Assembly: GCA_030220185.1 (NCBI GenBank)
Contig: JASPKZ010001237.1
Location: 263,501 to 327,500 of the forward strand
Origin: Diploptera punctata
Lineage: Eukaryota > Arthropoda > Insecta > Blattodea > Blaberidae
Direction of reading: 5' to 3'
Length of the DNA stretch: 64,000 nucleotides
Shown here: one piece after another, positions 34,213-44,597 of the stretch
Position numbering within the stretch: the first letter of the stretch is position 1
Layout: each line of letters begins with the position of its first letter
Notes under the pieces: generated by a model
Databases searched by the model: none
What the model was told of the DNA's origin: nothing
Seen by the model: the letters and a program-made list of their open reading frames with translations, nothing else
Position numbers and translations under genes: made by a program

Positions 34213-34841
34213 TGATGAGAAAATTGGAAATTAGAGTACACATGATAGTAGTTTATTGGATAATCTAGCTTCCATTAAGGATAAGTTGGCTATGTTTGAA
34301 TAATGTATGTTTTCCATTGTAAATATTGTCTTTTAAGTTAAAATTACCTTAAATTATAATTACATTTTATGGTGTTTCTCGCATTTTTTGGAAAAAAAAT
34401 CTACATATAGGCCTATATTTTCCTCATACTGCAACAAACATTTGTGCATTTTTCGATTTTTTATTTCAATTTATGATTTTTTATTTCAATTCGTGACATA
34501 GAATCCCTTAATATTTAGTCACTTTGGTAAGTATAAATGACAAAAAACTATGCAATATTCCGTGCAATTAATTTTATTTATTCACTGTAGCAGAACTTAC
34601 GAGCAAACATTTGTATTGCACTCGATTTGCAAAGATAGAAGGTGCTTAATTTTTAGAAATGTAACATATTATTTTTTTTATGTTTATGTACAGTTTTCGT
34701 ACCTACAAAAAATAAAAAATATATATTAGACGATAATTATAATTGTAATGCTAGACCTAATATAGATTATGATGACTACTTATGATTAATATAAAACTAT
34801 GTACAAATTTTAAATTTATCTCCGAGTCTAACTTAACGGAA
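34213..34841. other. Intergenic DNA, nothing recognised
   Basis: AT-rich; no repeat partner seen. Confidence 0.35.
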
Positions 34842-35602
34842 CACTAAGAAATTGGGACTGGAAGTAAATATCAATAAAACTAAATATATGGTCACACATA
34901 AAAATACATTATATAATGGAAATGGACAGCTAATGACAAATGAGGGAAATTTTGAGGAAGTGGCTGAATTCAAATACCTAGGTACAATAATCACAAACAG
35001 GAATGAGATGCACAAGCAAATTAAACATAGGCTCAATTCTGGAAATGCGTGTTATTATTCACTACAGAGACTCTTGACTTCCCAACTCCTTTCAAAAAAA
35101 CTTTAAACTGAAAATATATAAAACTATTATTCTACCATTTATATTATATGGATGCGAAACATGGACCCTTACTTTAAGGGATGAAAAGAGATTACGCCTA
35201 CTAGTATTTGAGAGTAAAGTTCTTAGGAAAATTTTTGGACCAAAGAGAGATGAACAGACAGGTGAATGGAGAAGACTGCATAACAGTGAATTACATGGTC
35301 TTTATAGGAAGCCAGATATAATGAGAAAAGTTAAGTCTCGTAGACTGCGATGGGCAGGACTTGTGGCACGAATGTGGAATGAAAGACTTGCATGTAAGCT
35401 TCTTGTATGAAAACCAGAGGGATAACGCTCAGGTGGTAGACCAAGAATGAGGTGGGAGAATAACATTAAGTATGATTTGAGGGAAGTAGATTATATAGAG
35501 GATGATTGGAAAACATTGGCTCAAGATAGGGATATATGGAAAGCTTATGTCCGCGCGACAATGAACCTATGTGTTCGATAGTGAGTTAGTTAGTTATTCT
35601 AA
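34842..35602 (+). pseudogene. LINE F2, longest plus-strand copy
   Basis: Encodes INKTKYMVT, VAEFKYLGTIITNRNEMHKQ and NSGNACYYSLQRLL. A frameshift in the A-run near 35095 follows, then KIYKTIILPFILYGCETWTL, FESKVLRKIFGPKRDEQTGE, HGLYRKPDIMRKVKSRRLRW and RPRMRWENNIKYDLREVDY. The order corresponds to the RT end (after the YADD box) and the C-terminal extension. In-frame stops lie near 35410-35425, and it ends in GTTAGTTAGTTA. About 760 bp of what is presumably a 3-kb element. Confidence 0.8.
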
Positions 35603-35830
35603 CTAAATCAAACATTTCTAAGTGCATAGTTAATTTAATTTAAAATGTATTTAAAGTAATATGTGTTCTGAAGTTTACGCATAAGTCATATAGTGTATTA
35701 TATTATAAATGTATTTATTTTGGTGCTGTGTAAAGTAAATTGGATACATTGCAATGAAGTGGGTAAGTGTTTAATAAATGTTAAATCTGGTGGTTGATAT
35801 GTCACACAGATCAAACATCAAGTAATGTTA

Positions 35831-36147
35831 AAAAGTAAAAAGTAAAGTGATCCCACAACAGGATCGGAGGCCCTTGGGGTAGTAGTAGGTTAAGGCTCCC
35901 ACTTTTTTCTAGACAATCGGCACTTTATGTCAGCCGGGTTGTCAGCCCTGCGTGACGGACGCCTTTACCCCCAGAACAAGCGTCTGGTACTCATTTCCGT
36001 TAGAGGCTGAGTCGACCACAGGGCCATAGTGCCGCCAGAAGGTTTGGGTCAGTTTAAAAATCCTGATCCTGACCCCAACGGGACTTGAACCCTCGACCCT
36101 CCGGCTTGTAGCTCAGTGCGTTAACCACTACGCTACGGCGTGCCCCC
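35831..36147 (-). mobile_element. SINE-C, downstream unit of a dimer
   Basis: Minus-strand unit with head GCACGCCGTAGCGTAGTGGT and B box GGTTCAAGTCCCG. The 14-bp sequence ATCAAGTAATGTTA occurs at 35817-35830 and again at 36455-36468, outside both units, so the two were inserted together. Confidence 0.8.
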
Positions 36148-36148
36148 C

Positions 36149-36454
36149 AAAAGTAAAGTGCCCCACAACAGGTCCGGAGGCCCTTGGGGTTAGTAGTAGG
36201 GTTAAGGCTCCCAGTTTTTTCTAGACAATCGGCACTTTATGTCAGCCTGGTTGTCAGCCCTGCGTGACGGCCGCCTTTACCCCCAGAACAAGCGTCTGGT
36301 ACTCATTTCCGTTAGAGGCTGAGTCGACCCCAGGGCCATAGTGCCGCCAGAGGGTTTAGGTCAGTTTAAAAATCCTGACCCCACCGGGACTTGAAACCCT
36401 CGACCCTCCGGCTTGTAGCTCAGTGCCTTAACCACTACGCTACGGCGTGCCCCT
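36149..36454 (-). mobile_element. SINE-C, upstream unit of a dimer
   Basis: Second head-to-tail SINE-C. Its tail CACTTTACTTTTGGGG runs straight into the head of the neighbouring unit with no duplication between them. The two units differ at several positions, for example in the length of the T-run in CACTTTTTTCTAG. Confidence 0.8.
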
Positions 36455-36468
36455 ATCAAGTAATGTTA

Positions 36469-37034
36469 CTGGCAATATATTAATTTAACAAAATAAAAAT
36501 TGAAGTTTTATGAAGGTTGACAAGTACCAGGATCGTCCCAGCAGGGGTTTGAAATTATCATGAAGATAATATGCTATTCTTGTCATTGTGTAATACACTT
36601 CAATATCATGACGGAAAAGTAAGAACATGTTGTAACATCCAAATGTTAAACTGATATCATCATCTTCACTCCAAGAATTAGGCAATTTCCCGTTCCGACT
36701 TCATAATGCATCAGCCCAACGTTAAATTGATATGCGAGAGAAAATATTCGAATCATGAATTGCGCCAAATACTATTACTTGGAGCTCGTACATAGGTGGC
36801 AGCACCAGCCAAGCGTGCAAGAGTTAAATCAATTTGAAGCTGGCATTTTCCATCACAAAATCACAGTGAGACCAGATCCAATACTTTCTAGATTCCTAAT
36901 CTATCTTAAATATTAGTAATAGGCCTATTCGAAATATACAACATCGACAACCGTAAGAAATAACAATAAGGGCGTCACTTGATTTTAGAGGCAACATTAT
37001 TATAAAATGATATTAGTGATTACTTAATCATCTC
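36469..37034. other. Intergenic DNA, nothing recognised
   Basis: No motif found. Confidence 0.35.
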
Positions 37035-37047
37035 ACAACAACAATAT

Positions 37048-37395
37048 CCATCCATCCATAGTAATTCTGCCCGAAGGCAGGTCCTTCACTGCAATCATAG
37101 CATTTTCATGCTATGCTTGCAGCTTTACTAGGGAATTGTGTAGGTGTGGTAGCTTCTCGTTGCTTTCCACACCGGTGAAGGATGATGATGATAATAATGG
37201 TAAGGATGATAATGATAAGGAATGTGGCCATATGATTTCGGGGACCGTTTGGGCCTTAAAGTTTTCCTGACATTTGTCTTATAGGTGAGGAAAAACCCCG
37301 ATAAAAACCTCACCCAGAAAAACTGCCCCGACCGGGGATCGAACCCGGGCCGCTGCGTGACAAGGCAGCACGCTACCTCGAGACCACAGCGGTGG
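37048..37395 (-). mobile_element. SINE-A, full length with 13-bp TSD
   Basis: Complete minus-strand SINE-A from CCACCGCTGTGGTCTCGAGG to the ATGGATGG tail. The flanks ACAACAACAATAT (37035-37047) and ACAAGAACAATAT (37396-37408) are a 13-bp target duplication with one mismatch, defining the ends. Confidence 0.9.
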
Positions 37396-37564
37396 ACAAG
37401 AACAATATGTTACTTAAAAATTACGTTATGTTGATCATTGTTTAATGTTATATATTAAGCAAATTTCGGATCAAATGAAATCATTTTTTATTATTTATTT
37501 AATTTCCTCTTGTTCTAAATTCTGCAGTCTGTCTAAATTCTAATTAATCGGAACTTCACGACAA
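37396..37564. other. Short intergenic stretch
   Basis: Nothing recognised. Confidence 0.3.
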
Positions 37565-38300
37565 TTATATTAACATTTATTACTTACTTACTAACTTACT
37601 CACTGGCACTATCGAACCCTTAGGTTCATGACCGCACGGACATAAGCTATCCATACATCCATATCCTGAGCTAATGCTATCCAATCATTCCCTGTATAAT
37701 CTACTTCCCTAAAGTCATATTTAATGTTATTCTCCCACCTCATTCTTGGTCTACCAACTGGGTGTTTTCCCTCTGGTTTTCCTGCAAGAAGCTTCCATGC
37801 AAGTCTTTCATTCCCCATACGTGCAACATGTCCTGCCCATCGCAGTCTACGAGACTTAACTGTTCTTATTATATCTGGCTTCCTATAAAGACCATGTAGT
37901 TTATTGTTATGTAGTCTTCTCCACTCACCTGTTCTGTTCATCTCTCTTTGGTCCAAAAATTTTCCTAAGTATACTTTATCTCAAATACTTGTAATCTCCT
38001 TTCCTCCCTTAAAGTAAGAGCCATTTTTCGCACCCATATATATAACTGGTAGAATAATAGTTTTATATATTTTCAGTTTAACGTTTTTTGAAAGGAGTTG
38101 GGACATCAAAAGTATCTGCAATGCATAATAGCACGCATTTCCAGAATTGAGTCTATGTTTAATTTCTTTGTGCATCTCGTTACTATTTGTGAATATTGTT
38201 CCTAGGTATTTGAATTCAGCCACTTCTTCAAAATTTCCCTCATTTGTCATTAGCTGTCCATTTCTATTATATAATGTATTTCTATTAACATTTATTAAAT
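37565..38300 (-). pseudogene. LINE F2, C-terminal part
   Basis: Minus-strand frame 37609-37956 is open for 115 residues and contains GEWRRLHNNKLHGLYRKPDI, KSRRLRWAGHVARMGNERLA and GRPRMRWENNIKYDFREVDY. Upstream (37981-38250), VAEFKYLGTIFTNSNEMHKE and NSGNACYYALQILL continue the RT end. The join near 37970 is frameshifted. It is the best-preserved C-terminus of the family in this window. Confidence 0.8.
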
Positions 38301-38454
38301 TAATATATTTTAATATACTAAAAAAAGTGTTTAGTTATTTATTTTACTTGTTATTATATAAGTAAGATGAATGTTGTTAATATTCCTCTGAAGGAGAACA
38401 AAGTCAAGTTTAGTGATATAAGAAATTGATAAGCGAGTAAGGTATTAGTATTTA

Positions 38455-38550
38455 TCATAAGTCGTGAGTCGTGAATTTATCGATAATTTGGAAATCACTC
38501 GTGGCATTTGTTAGGACTATTTAACGAATAAAATTAAGCTGTTTACTCAC
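38455..38550. repeat. Copy of the short hairpin repeat
   Basis: GGAAATCACTCGTGGCATTT and GACTATTTAACGAATAAAAT match the reverse complement of 19405-19510. Confidence 0.5.
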
Positions 38551-38579
38551 AAATCATTAATAAAATAAAATAAATTAAA

Positions 38580-38720
38580 ATATCTTCTTAGGTAAAATCC
38601 GTCGTCCTCAACTTTTAAAATATGTGATCTTTATGCCTGTAGGCCTTTCAGGACATCCGTCCCATCTTCAGCAGTTCATTCTTCTCTACAGCATCCAGGT
38701 TGATGTTTGATGCTGCTGGT
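38580..38720 (+). repeat. Family J, single arm
   Basis: CCTGTAGGCCTTTCAGGAC and CCGTCGTCCTCAACTTT match one arm of the foldback at 5111-5448. Confidence 0.5.
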
Positions 38721-38784
38721 CCTAATGTGGCTTTGTCGTGTCTCGACATGAGTTAAATAGTCGTAATAAATTGTAGTTGGACTT

Positions 38785-40146
38785 AGGAACCCGCGTTCAG
38801 TGCACAATACTCGGGTTCAGCGCGCAAAACTCGAGTTTTAAACTCGCGTTCAGCGAAATAAACTCGCGTTCAGCGAAATAAACTCGCGTTCAGCGAAATA
38901 AACTCGCGTTCAGCGAAATAAACTCGCGTTCAGCGAAATAAACTCGCGTTCAGCGAAATAAACTCGCGTTCAGCGAAATAAACTCGCGTTCAGCGAAATA
39001 AACTCGCGTTCAGCGAAATAAACTCGCGTTCAGCGAAATAAACTCGCGTTCAGCGAAATAAACTCGCGTTCAGCGAAATAAACTCGCGTTCAGCGAAATA
39101 AACTCGCGTTCAGCGAAATAAACTCGCGTTCAGCGAAATAAACTCGCGTTCAGCGAAATAAACTCGCGTTCAGCGAAATAAACTCGCGTTCAGCGAAATA
39201 AACTCGCGTTCAGCGAATAAACTCGCGTTCAGCGAAATAAACTCGCGTTTCAGCGAAATAAACTCGCGTTCAGGAAATAAACTCGCGTTCAGCGAAATAA
39301 ACTCGCGTTCAGCGAAATAAACTCGCGTTCAGCGAAATAAACTCGCGTTCAGCGAAATAAACTCGCGTTCAGCGAAATAAACTCGCGTTCAGCGAAATAA
39401 ACTCGCGTTCAGCGAAATAAACTCGCGTTCAGCGAAATAAACTCGCGTTCAGCGAAATAAACTCGCGTTCAGCGAAATAAACTCGCGTTCAGCGAAATAA
39501 ACTCGCGTTCAGCGAAATAAAACTCGCGTTCAGCGAAATAAAAACTCGCGTTCAGCGAAATAAACTCGCGTTCAGCGAAATAAACTCGCGTTCAGCGAAA
39601 TAAACTCGCGTTCAGCGAAATAAACTCGCGTTCAGCTTACGAGAACCCGCGTTCAGCTTACGAAAACCCGCGTTCAGCTTACGAAAACCCGCGTTCAGCT
39701 TACGAAAACCCGCGTTCAGCTTACGAAAACCCGCGTTCAGCTTACGAAAACCCGCGTTCAGCTTACGAAAACCCGCGTTCAGCTTACGAAAACCCGCGTT
39801 CAGCTTAAGAAACTCGCGTTCAGCTTAAGAAACTCGCGTTCAGCTTAAGAAACTCGCGTTCAGCTTAAGAAACTCGCGTTCAGCTTAAGAAACTCGCGTT
39901 CAGTTCAGGAAACTCGAGTTCAGCTATATGAAACTCGCGTTCTGCGCAGAAAAGTCTCGTTTAGATTAAACTCGCATTTAGCGTAGTAAACTCGCGTTCA
40001 GCTTAGGAAAGTCGCGTTCAGCGTAGGAAAATCGCGTTCAACCTAGGAAAGTCGCATTCAGTCTTGGAAACTCGCATTCAGCGTAGTAAACATGCGTTCA
40101 GTGTTGGAAGTAGCGTTAAGCTTGGGAAACTCACGTCCAGCGTAGT
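38785..40146 (+). repeat. 20-21 bp CpG-rich minisatellite
   Basis: About 40 almost identical 20-bp units AACTCGCGTTCAGCGAAATA (38841-39635) are followed by 8 units of a 21-bp variant with CCCGCGTTCAGCTTACGAAAA (to about 39800). Next come about 5 units of a 20-bp variant with CTCGCGTTCAGCTTAAGAAA (to about 39905), then degenerate single units to 40146. The left edge (38785-38840) is also degenerate. All share a CGCGTTCAG core. There is no reading frame, since the period is not a multiple of three. Confidence 0.95.
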
Positions 40147-40325
40147 AGGTAGCCCAGTTGGAAGAATAAGAATGATGTGGGAGAAAAACTAACTATGATT
40201 TGAGGTAAGTAGATTATACAGGGAACGATTGGAAAACATGAGTTCAGGATAGGGACGTATGGAGAGCTTTATCCGCGAGGCCATGAACCTACGAGTTCGA
40301 TAGTGTCAGTGAGTTAGTTATGTTT
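40147..40325 (+). pseudogene. LINE F2, extreme 3' fragment
   Basis: Starts directly at the satellite edge with CCCAGTTGGAAGAATAAGAA and contains GTAGATTATACAGGGAACGA, ending GTCAGTGAGTTAGTTATG. It is the 3'-most 180 bp of F2. Confidence 0.65.
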
Positions 40326-40396
40326 TATATTACCTTAAAAGACATTTTTCGGAGCTTTCAGATTATTTTCAAGTTCTGTATTAATATGGATGCTTA

Positions 40397-40728
40397 CCAC
40401 CGCTGTGGTCTCAAGGTAGCGTGCTGCCTGTCACGCAGCGGGCCCGGGTTCGATTCCCAGTCGGGACAGGCTCCTGGGTGAGGATTTTTTCGGGGTTTTT
40501 CCTCACCTGTAAGACAAATTTCAGGAAGCGTAAGGCCCAACGTTCCCCGAAAATCATCTGGCCATCATCACCATCATCCCTATCACTATCATCGTCCTTC
40601 ACCGGGTTGGAAAGCAACGGGAAGCTACCACACCTATAATTCCCTAGTAAAGCTGCAAAACATAGCATGAAAATGCTATGATTGGAGTGAAAGACCTGCC
40701 ATTGGGCAGAATTACTATAGATGGATGG
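40397..40728 (+). mobile_element. SINE-A, full length
   Basis: CCACCGCTGTGGTCTCAAGG head, B box GGGTTCGATTCCCAG, body GGGTTTTTCCTCACCTGTAA, 3' end ACTATAGATGGATGG. Small deletions in the head (CTGCCTGTC) and middle (GGAAGCGTAAGG). Confidence 0.85.
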
Positions 40729-41195
40729 ATTTTCCTTTAGAATTTGCAAAAGTCGTAAGAATATGATGACGTACCACTCAAATGAACATATGATTATTTC
40801 CTCTGAAAATTAATTTGGTAAACCTGAACTTGATTTTCCTTAGTAACACGATGTTTACGTATTCCGACACAGGAAGATAAATAATACATATTAAACAAGT
40901 AAAATATTGTTTTTAATATAATCGACGTACCACACACTCTATAGGCCCTATACATTGATGGATAAGCATGTGTACTGAATGCCACTAAATCGAAATCCAA
41001 GATAATTAATCAACTATAGACCCATAGGAGACGAGATTTGGACGGCCAGTCCAAGTCTTCAGGAAGAAACATGATAGATGGTCTACTAACCCGGAATATT
41101 TATGATGAATAATGAAAATTAAAAAAGTATTGTTAGCTTTTATTTATCCGATTAAATTAAAAAACGAATGAAGTTATAAAAGAGAACATTAATTT
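40729..41195. other. Intergenic DNA, nothing recognised
   Basis: No repeat or gene motif found. Confidence 0.35.
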
Positions 41196-41475
41196 ACAAA
41201 ATTCAATTTTAGAATCTATCCAAGAGAAGCAACTAAAATGGTACGGGCATATTAGGCGAATGGGGATGAAAGATTGCCGAAGAAAATAATGGAAACGTCA
41301 CCAACAGGAACGAGAAGGAAAGGACGACCAAATCTCACGTGGATCCAAGGGAATAGAGAAAATTTGAAGGACTGGGAAATAGAGGAAGAAATGTATTATA
41401 ATAGAGACGAATGGAGGAAAATTATAAAGCGAAATTGAAGATAAATCATTGGTGCCGGAAAAATGTATAACATTG
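41196..41475 (+). pseudogene. LINE F3, C-terminal fragment
   Basis: Encodes QEKQLKWYGHIRRM, then RKGRPNLTWIQGNREN and DWEIEEEMYYNRDEWRK. A 3' UTR with GGTGCCGGAAAAATGTATAA follows, also present at 58258-58275. RTE-like pol C-terminus, frameshifted once near 41265. Confidence 0.65.
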
Positions 41476-41633
41476 TTAAAACCGGAAAAAAAATATATAA
41501 ATTCAAAAGTACAGCACTACCTGTTTTAATGTTTGCTATGCTATCAAAATAATATTTATGGTCAATTTCTATCAATTCATATTGAATTAAATTGTGCATT
41601 TCATTTTTATAACTCAGATATTACGAAAAATAA

Positions 41634-42178
41634 CACTGAGCAACAAAAAATAAACCTTTTTTGTCTCAGAAAGAAAAATATGTGATTCTGATAGCAGTTT
41701 TTCTTCTGAATTCAAATATGATATCGGTTTTTTTCCCTCACGCAAGGTTTCCGAGAGACAGGAATTTATAACTTCAAACACTTTAATATTTTCTACATTC
41801 GTAACTACACAATACTCGAACATTCGGACACACCTAGAAAGTACGAAATGACGATTTTCTGCCATGTTTCGCCTGTGGAGCATCCCTCTTCATGGTCCAA
41901 CAATAATCGGCCAGCATATTAGGATTCCATTTGCCTTGATATCTCTTTTCCATAGCTGAAATCTCCTGAATTAGCTCATTTGGTTTTACTTTACAACGGA
42001 CAAATGGACGAAAAAACGTTTATTAAAAATAATTATTTAAATCCATTAATTGAAATGTAAATAAAATAAAAACTGTGAGTGATGAAGAAATTCCGAATAT
42101 ATATTTGAAAAGACGATAAAAAAACTGCATTAAGTACAACTATTGGTACTCATGAGACAAAAATCATGTTGACCAGTG
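41634..42178 (-). mobile_element. CACTG transposon family, copy 3
   Basis: Plus-strand start CACTGAGCAACAAAAAATAA and end ATGTTGACCAGTG, flanked by TAA on both sides (41631-41633 and 42179-42181), a perfect 3-bp duplication. Coding orientation is minus; the terminal peptide is frame-disrupted. It lies only 333 bp from copy 4, in opposite orientation. Confidence 0.85.
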
Positions 42179-42511
42179 TAATGCGACCTTAACAAGAAAA
42201 GCCTAAGAGCATCACCATCAACAATGCTTATCACTTCCATTTACTGTAGCGTAAGGTTATACAACCATATCGAGGAATTAGAGTGAAAAGTATAAGTACT
42301 CTAACATCCATTTTGTAAGAACTTTTGAGCTGTCAAACAATTTTAACCAAGATTGTGCGGAACGAAACTCTTTAACAGTATCGGAGCGGACTAGCTAACC
42401 CATCTTGCTAATTGAATTGCTAGATCCACTCACATATTTGCTAACAATAAAAGACAGTCCGACACAACTGAGAATAAAATAACAGTTTAACGAGCACTTA
42501 TCTACTGATAA

Positions 42512-43064
42512 CACTGGTCAACATGATTTTTGTCTGGGTACCAAAAGTTGTACTTAATGCAGTTTTTTATCGTGTTTTCAAATATGTGTTCGGAATTTCT
42601 CCATCGCCCACAGTTTTTTTTATTTCAATTTCAATTAATGGATTTAAATAATTATTTTTAGTAAACCTAAATTTCTTCCCGGAAAATCTTGGCGCAGTGA
42701 GCGATGAGCACGGGGAACACTTTCATCAGGAGATTTCAGCTATGGAAAAGAGATATCAAGGCAAATGGAATCCTAATATGCTGGCCGATTATTGTTGGAC
42801 CATCAAGAGTGATGCTGCACAGGCGAAATACATAGCACAAAATCGTCATTTCTTACTTTCTAGGTGAGTCCGAATGTTCGAAAATTGTGTAGTTACGAAT
42901 ATAGAAAAATAGTAAAGTGTTTGAAATTATTAAATTCATGTCCCTCGGAAACCTTGCGTGATGGAGAAAACCCGATATCATATTTGAACTCAGGAGAAAA
43001 AGGCTATCAGAATCACATATTTTTCGTTCTGAGACAAAAAATAGTTTATTTTTGTTGCTCTGTG
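42512..43064 (+). mobile_element. CACTG transposon family, copy 4
   Basis: CACTGGTCAACATGATTTTT to TTTGTTGCTCTGTG, flanked by TAA (42509-42511) and TTA (43065-43067). It retains the longest coding block of the family: from 42672 it reads FFPENLGAVSDEHGEHFHQE, then ISAMEKRYQGK and MLADYCWTIK. A HGE.FHQ motif just before the terminal DYCW block fits a transposase C-terminus. Frame lost near the end (AQNRHFLLS instead of SRKSSF). Confidence 0.85.
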
Positions 43065-43139
43065 TTATAAATGGGATTGTTATCCCATCTATTGAATAAA
43101 TGCGTTGTCTACAAGAATTAGGGCCTATACACATTCAAA

Positions 43140-43312
43140 AACAAAGTTAAAAGTGTGTGTGCGTGCATGCGTGCGTGCATGTATGCATGTGTGCATGTAT
43201 GTAAGTATGCATGTATGTAAGTATGTAAGTATGTAAGTATGTAAGTATGTAAGTATGTAAGTATGTAAGTATGTAAGTATGTAAGTATGTAAGTATGTAA
43301 GTATGCACGTAT
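43140..43312 (+). repeat. (GTAAGTAT)n microsatellite
   Basis: GTGC/ATGC-rich start, then about 15 copies of the 8-mer GTAAGTAT up to the palindrome. Confidence 0.9.
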
Positions 43313-43464
43313 ATAGTTGTAACTAAATTAGCCTTGTTGCGTAACTCCCGCTAGGGAGCACCTGTGTTCCCTTGCGGGACGTATGGGTCCCCATACGTCC
43401 CGCAAGGGAACACAGGTGCTCCCTAGCGGGAGTTACGCAACAAGGCTAATTTAGTTACAACTAT
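43313..43464. repeat. Perfect 75-bp-arm palindrome
   Basis: 43313-43387 and 43390-43464 are exact reverse complements with a 2-nt spacer (TC). The arms are the SINE-B 3' end (GTTACGCAACAAGG, CTCCCTAGCGGGAG, CCCGCAAGGGAACACAGG). The right arm is continuous with the SINE-B copy at 43390-43775; the left arm has no SINE body beyond it and abuts the microsatellite. Confidence 0.95.
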
Positions 43465-43775
43465 TTACCCATAGATATCAACGAGTGGCATGTGGCTATC
43501 ACATCGTCTCGAGACATCTAGTAGGCAAATAAGGTATTACTTGGGTGGATGAAGTTCGGTTAAATTTTGCAAAGAGTCCTTTTTATTCAGGCTTGCGGTA
43601 CTTTTTACGAAATTGCAAATCTTTTGAGTCGGTACCCATGGGTTAAAGTCCCTCCCGAAGGGCTTGTTCCTTTGATTTTTCCATCCTAAAAAGTTCATCG
43701 ACCCCGGCCTGGTTTGAACATGAGACCCTTGGGACTAGAGGCAAGATCGTAACCAGTAGACCATCGCGGCCGACA
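43390..43775 (-). mobile_element. SINE-B, full length
   Basis: Minus-strand SINE-B: the tRNA-like head near 43775 includes the B box (reverse of CCGGCCTGGTTTGAACATG), and the body contains reversed GATGTGATAGCCACATGCCA. The 3' end is duplicated in inverse orientation as the palindrome. Confidence 0.8.
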
Positions 43776-44172
43776 GTCAAAGATATAGACAAATAAAAAC
43801 ATCTACTCATTGTTCCAATCTATATATTTATATTATACATTTGTCAGCGCTTCTCTATAAAACATTTCACATTTCGTTCAGGATACATTTGATGTGATTT
43901 TATGGAACGTCGACTTTGAAAATGGGTAAAAGTAGGTCGTAATCAAATAATGATATCTCTGATTTCAATTAAAATTTGTTGTGTTAATTAAGATTATATT
44001 TAGCTTTAAAATACATATATATTTTAGATACCTTAAGTTAAAATTTAATTCAGATTACATGGTTTAAGTTTCGCCTTGCATACATATATTGAGATAGTTT
44101 TTTTTATCTGTGGTAAATAAAAAAAGTGATATTTTAAGTAAAGTAGTTATTTTATCTAAATATGTGTCATAC
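43776..44172. other. Intergenic DNA, nothing recognised
   Basis: No motif found. Confidence 0.35.
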
Positions 44173-44597
44173 AAGGGAACTGTCAACCATTGCAAGCCGA
44201 AACCTACTTAGAAATTCACCCAAATAAGCGTTGTGATGTTCCAAGGCCGTGTCCAAAAAGTTCGGCCGTTTTTAACTGAAGGGCACAAAAATAGAAACCA
44301 GAATCCAGCAATGACAACCCAGTGTACGGTGCAAATGTCTCCCTGCATGAATAATAGCGGAGTGGAGTGAGGCGGGACGTGGCGTGGACGGTAGGTAGTG
44401 AGGGTTATCCAATTTATCAATTCAGGAGTTGTGTTACTTCCTTACAATTTTAACGAGAGATCTGGCGCTGGAGTTTAATGCCTCGCAGTTAAAAAGCAGT
44501 TATATACTTTTTTTGACAAGACTTTGGGTACAGCACAACGCTTCTCTGGAAGATATTTAAAGGTAGATTTTTGCATACCATGTTTGACAGTTCCCAA
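44173..44597. mobile_element. Foldback element, copy 2
   Basis: Left arm GGGAACTGTCAACCATTGCA...AAGCGTTGTGATGTTCCAAG; right arm reversed GGGAACTGTCAAACATGGTA...AAGCGTTGTGCTGTACCCAA. Arms of about 105 bp flank a GC-richer spacer with no ORF. Same family as 3831-4235. Confidence 0.65.

Noticed and set aside
38785..40146. CRISPR array
   Set aside because: The units are continuous tandem repeats without unique spacers, in eukaryotic DNA.
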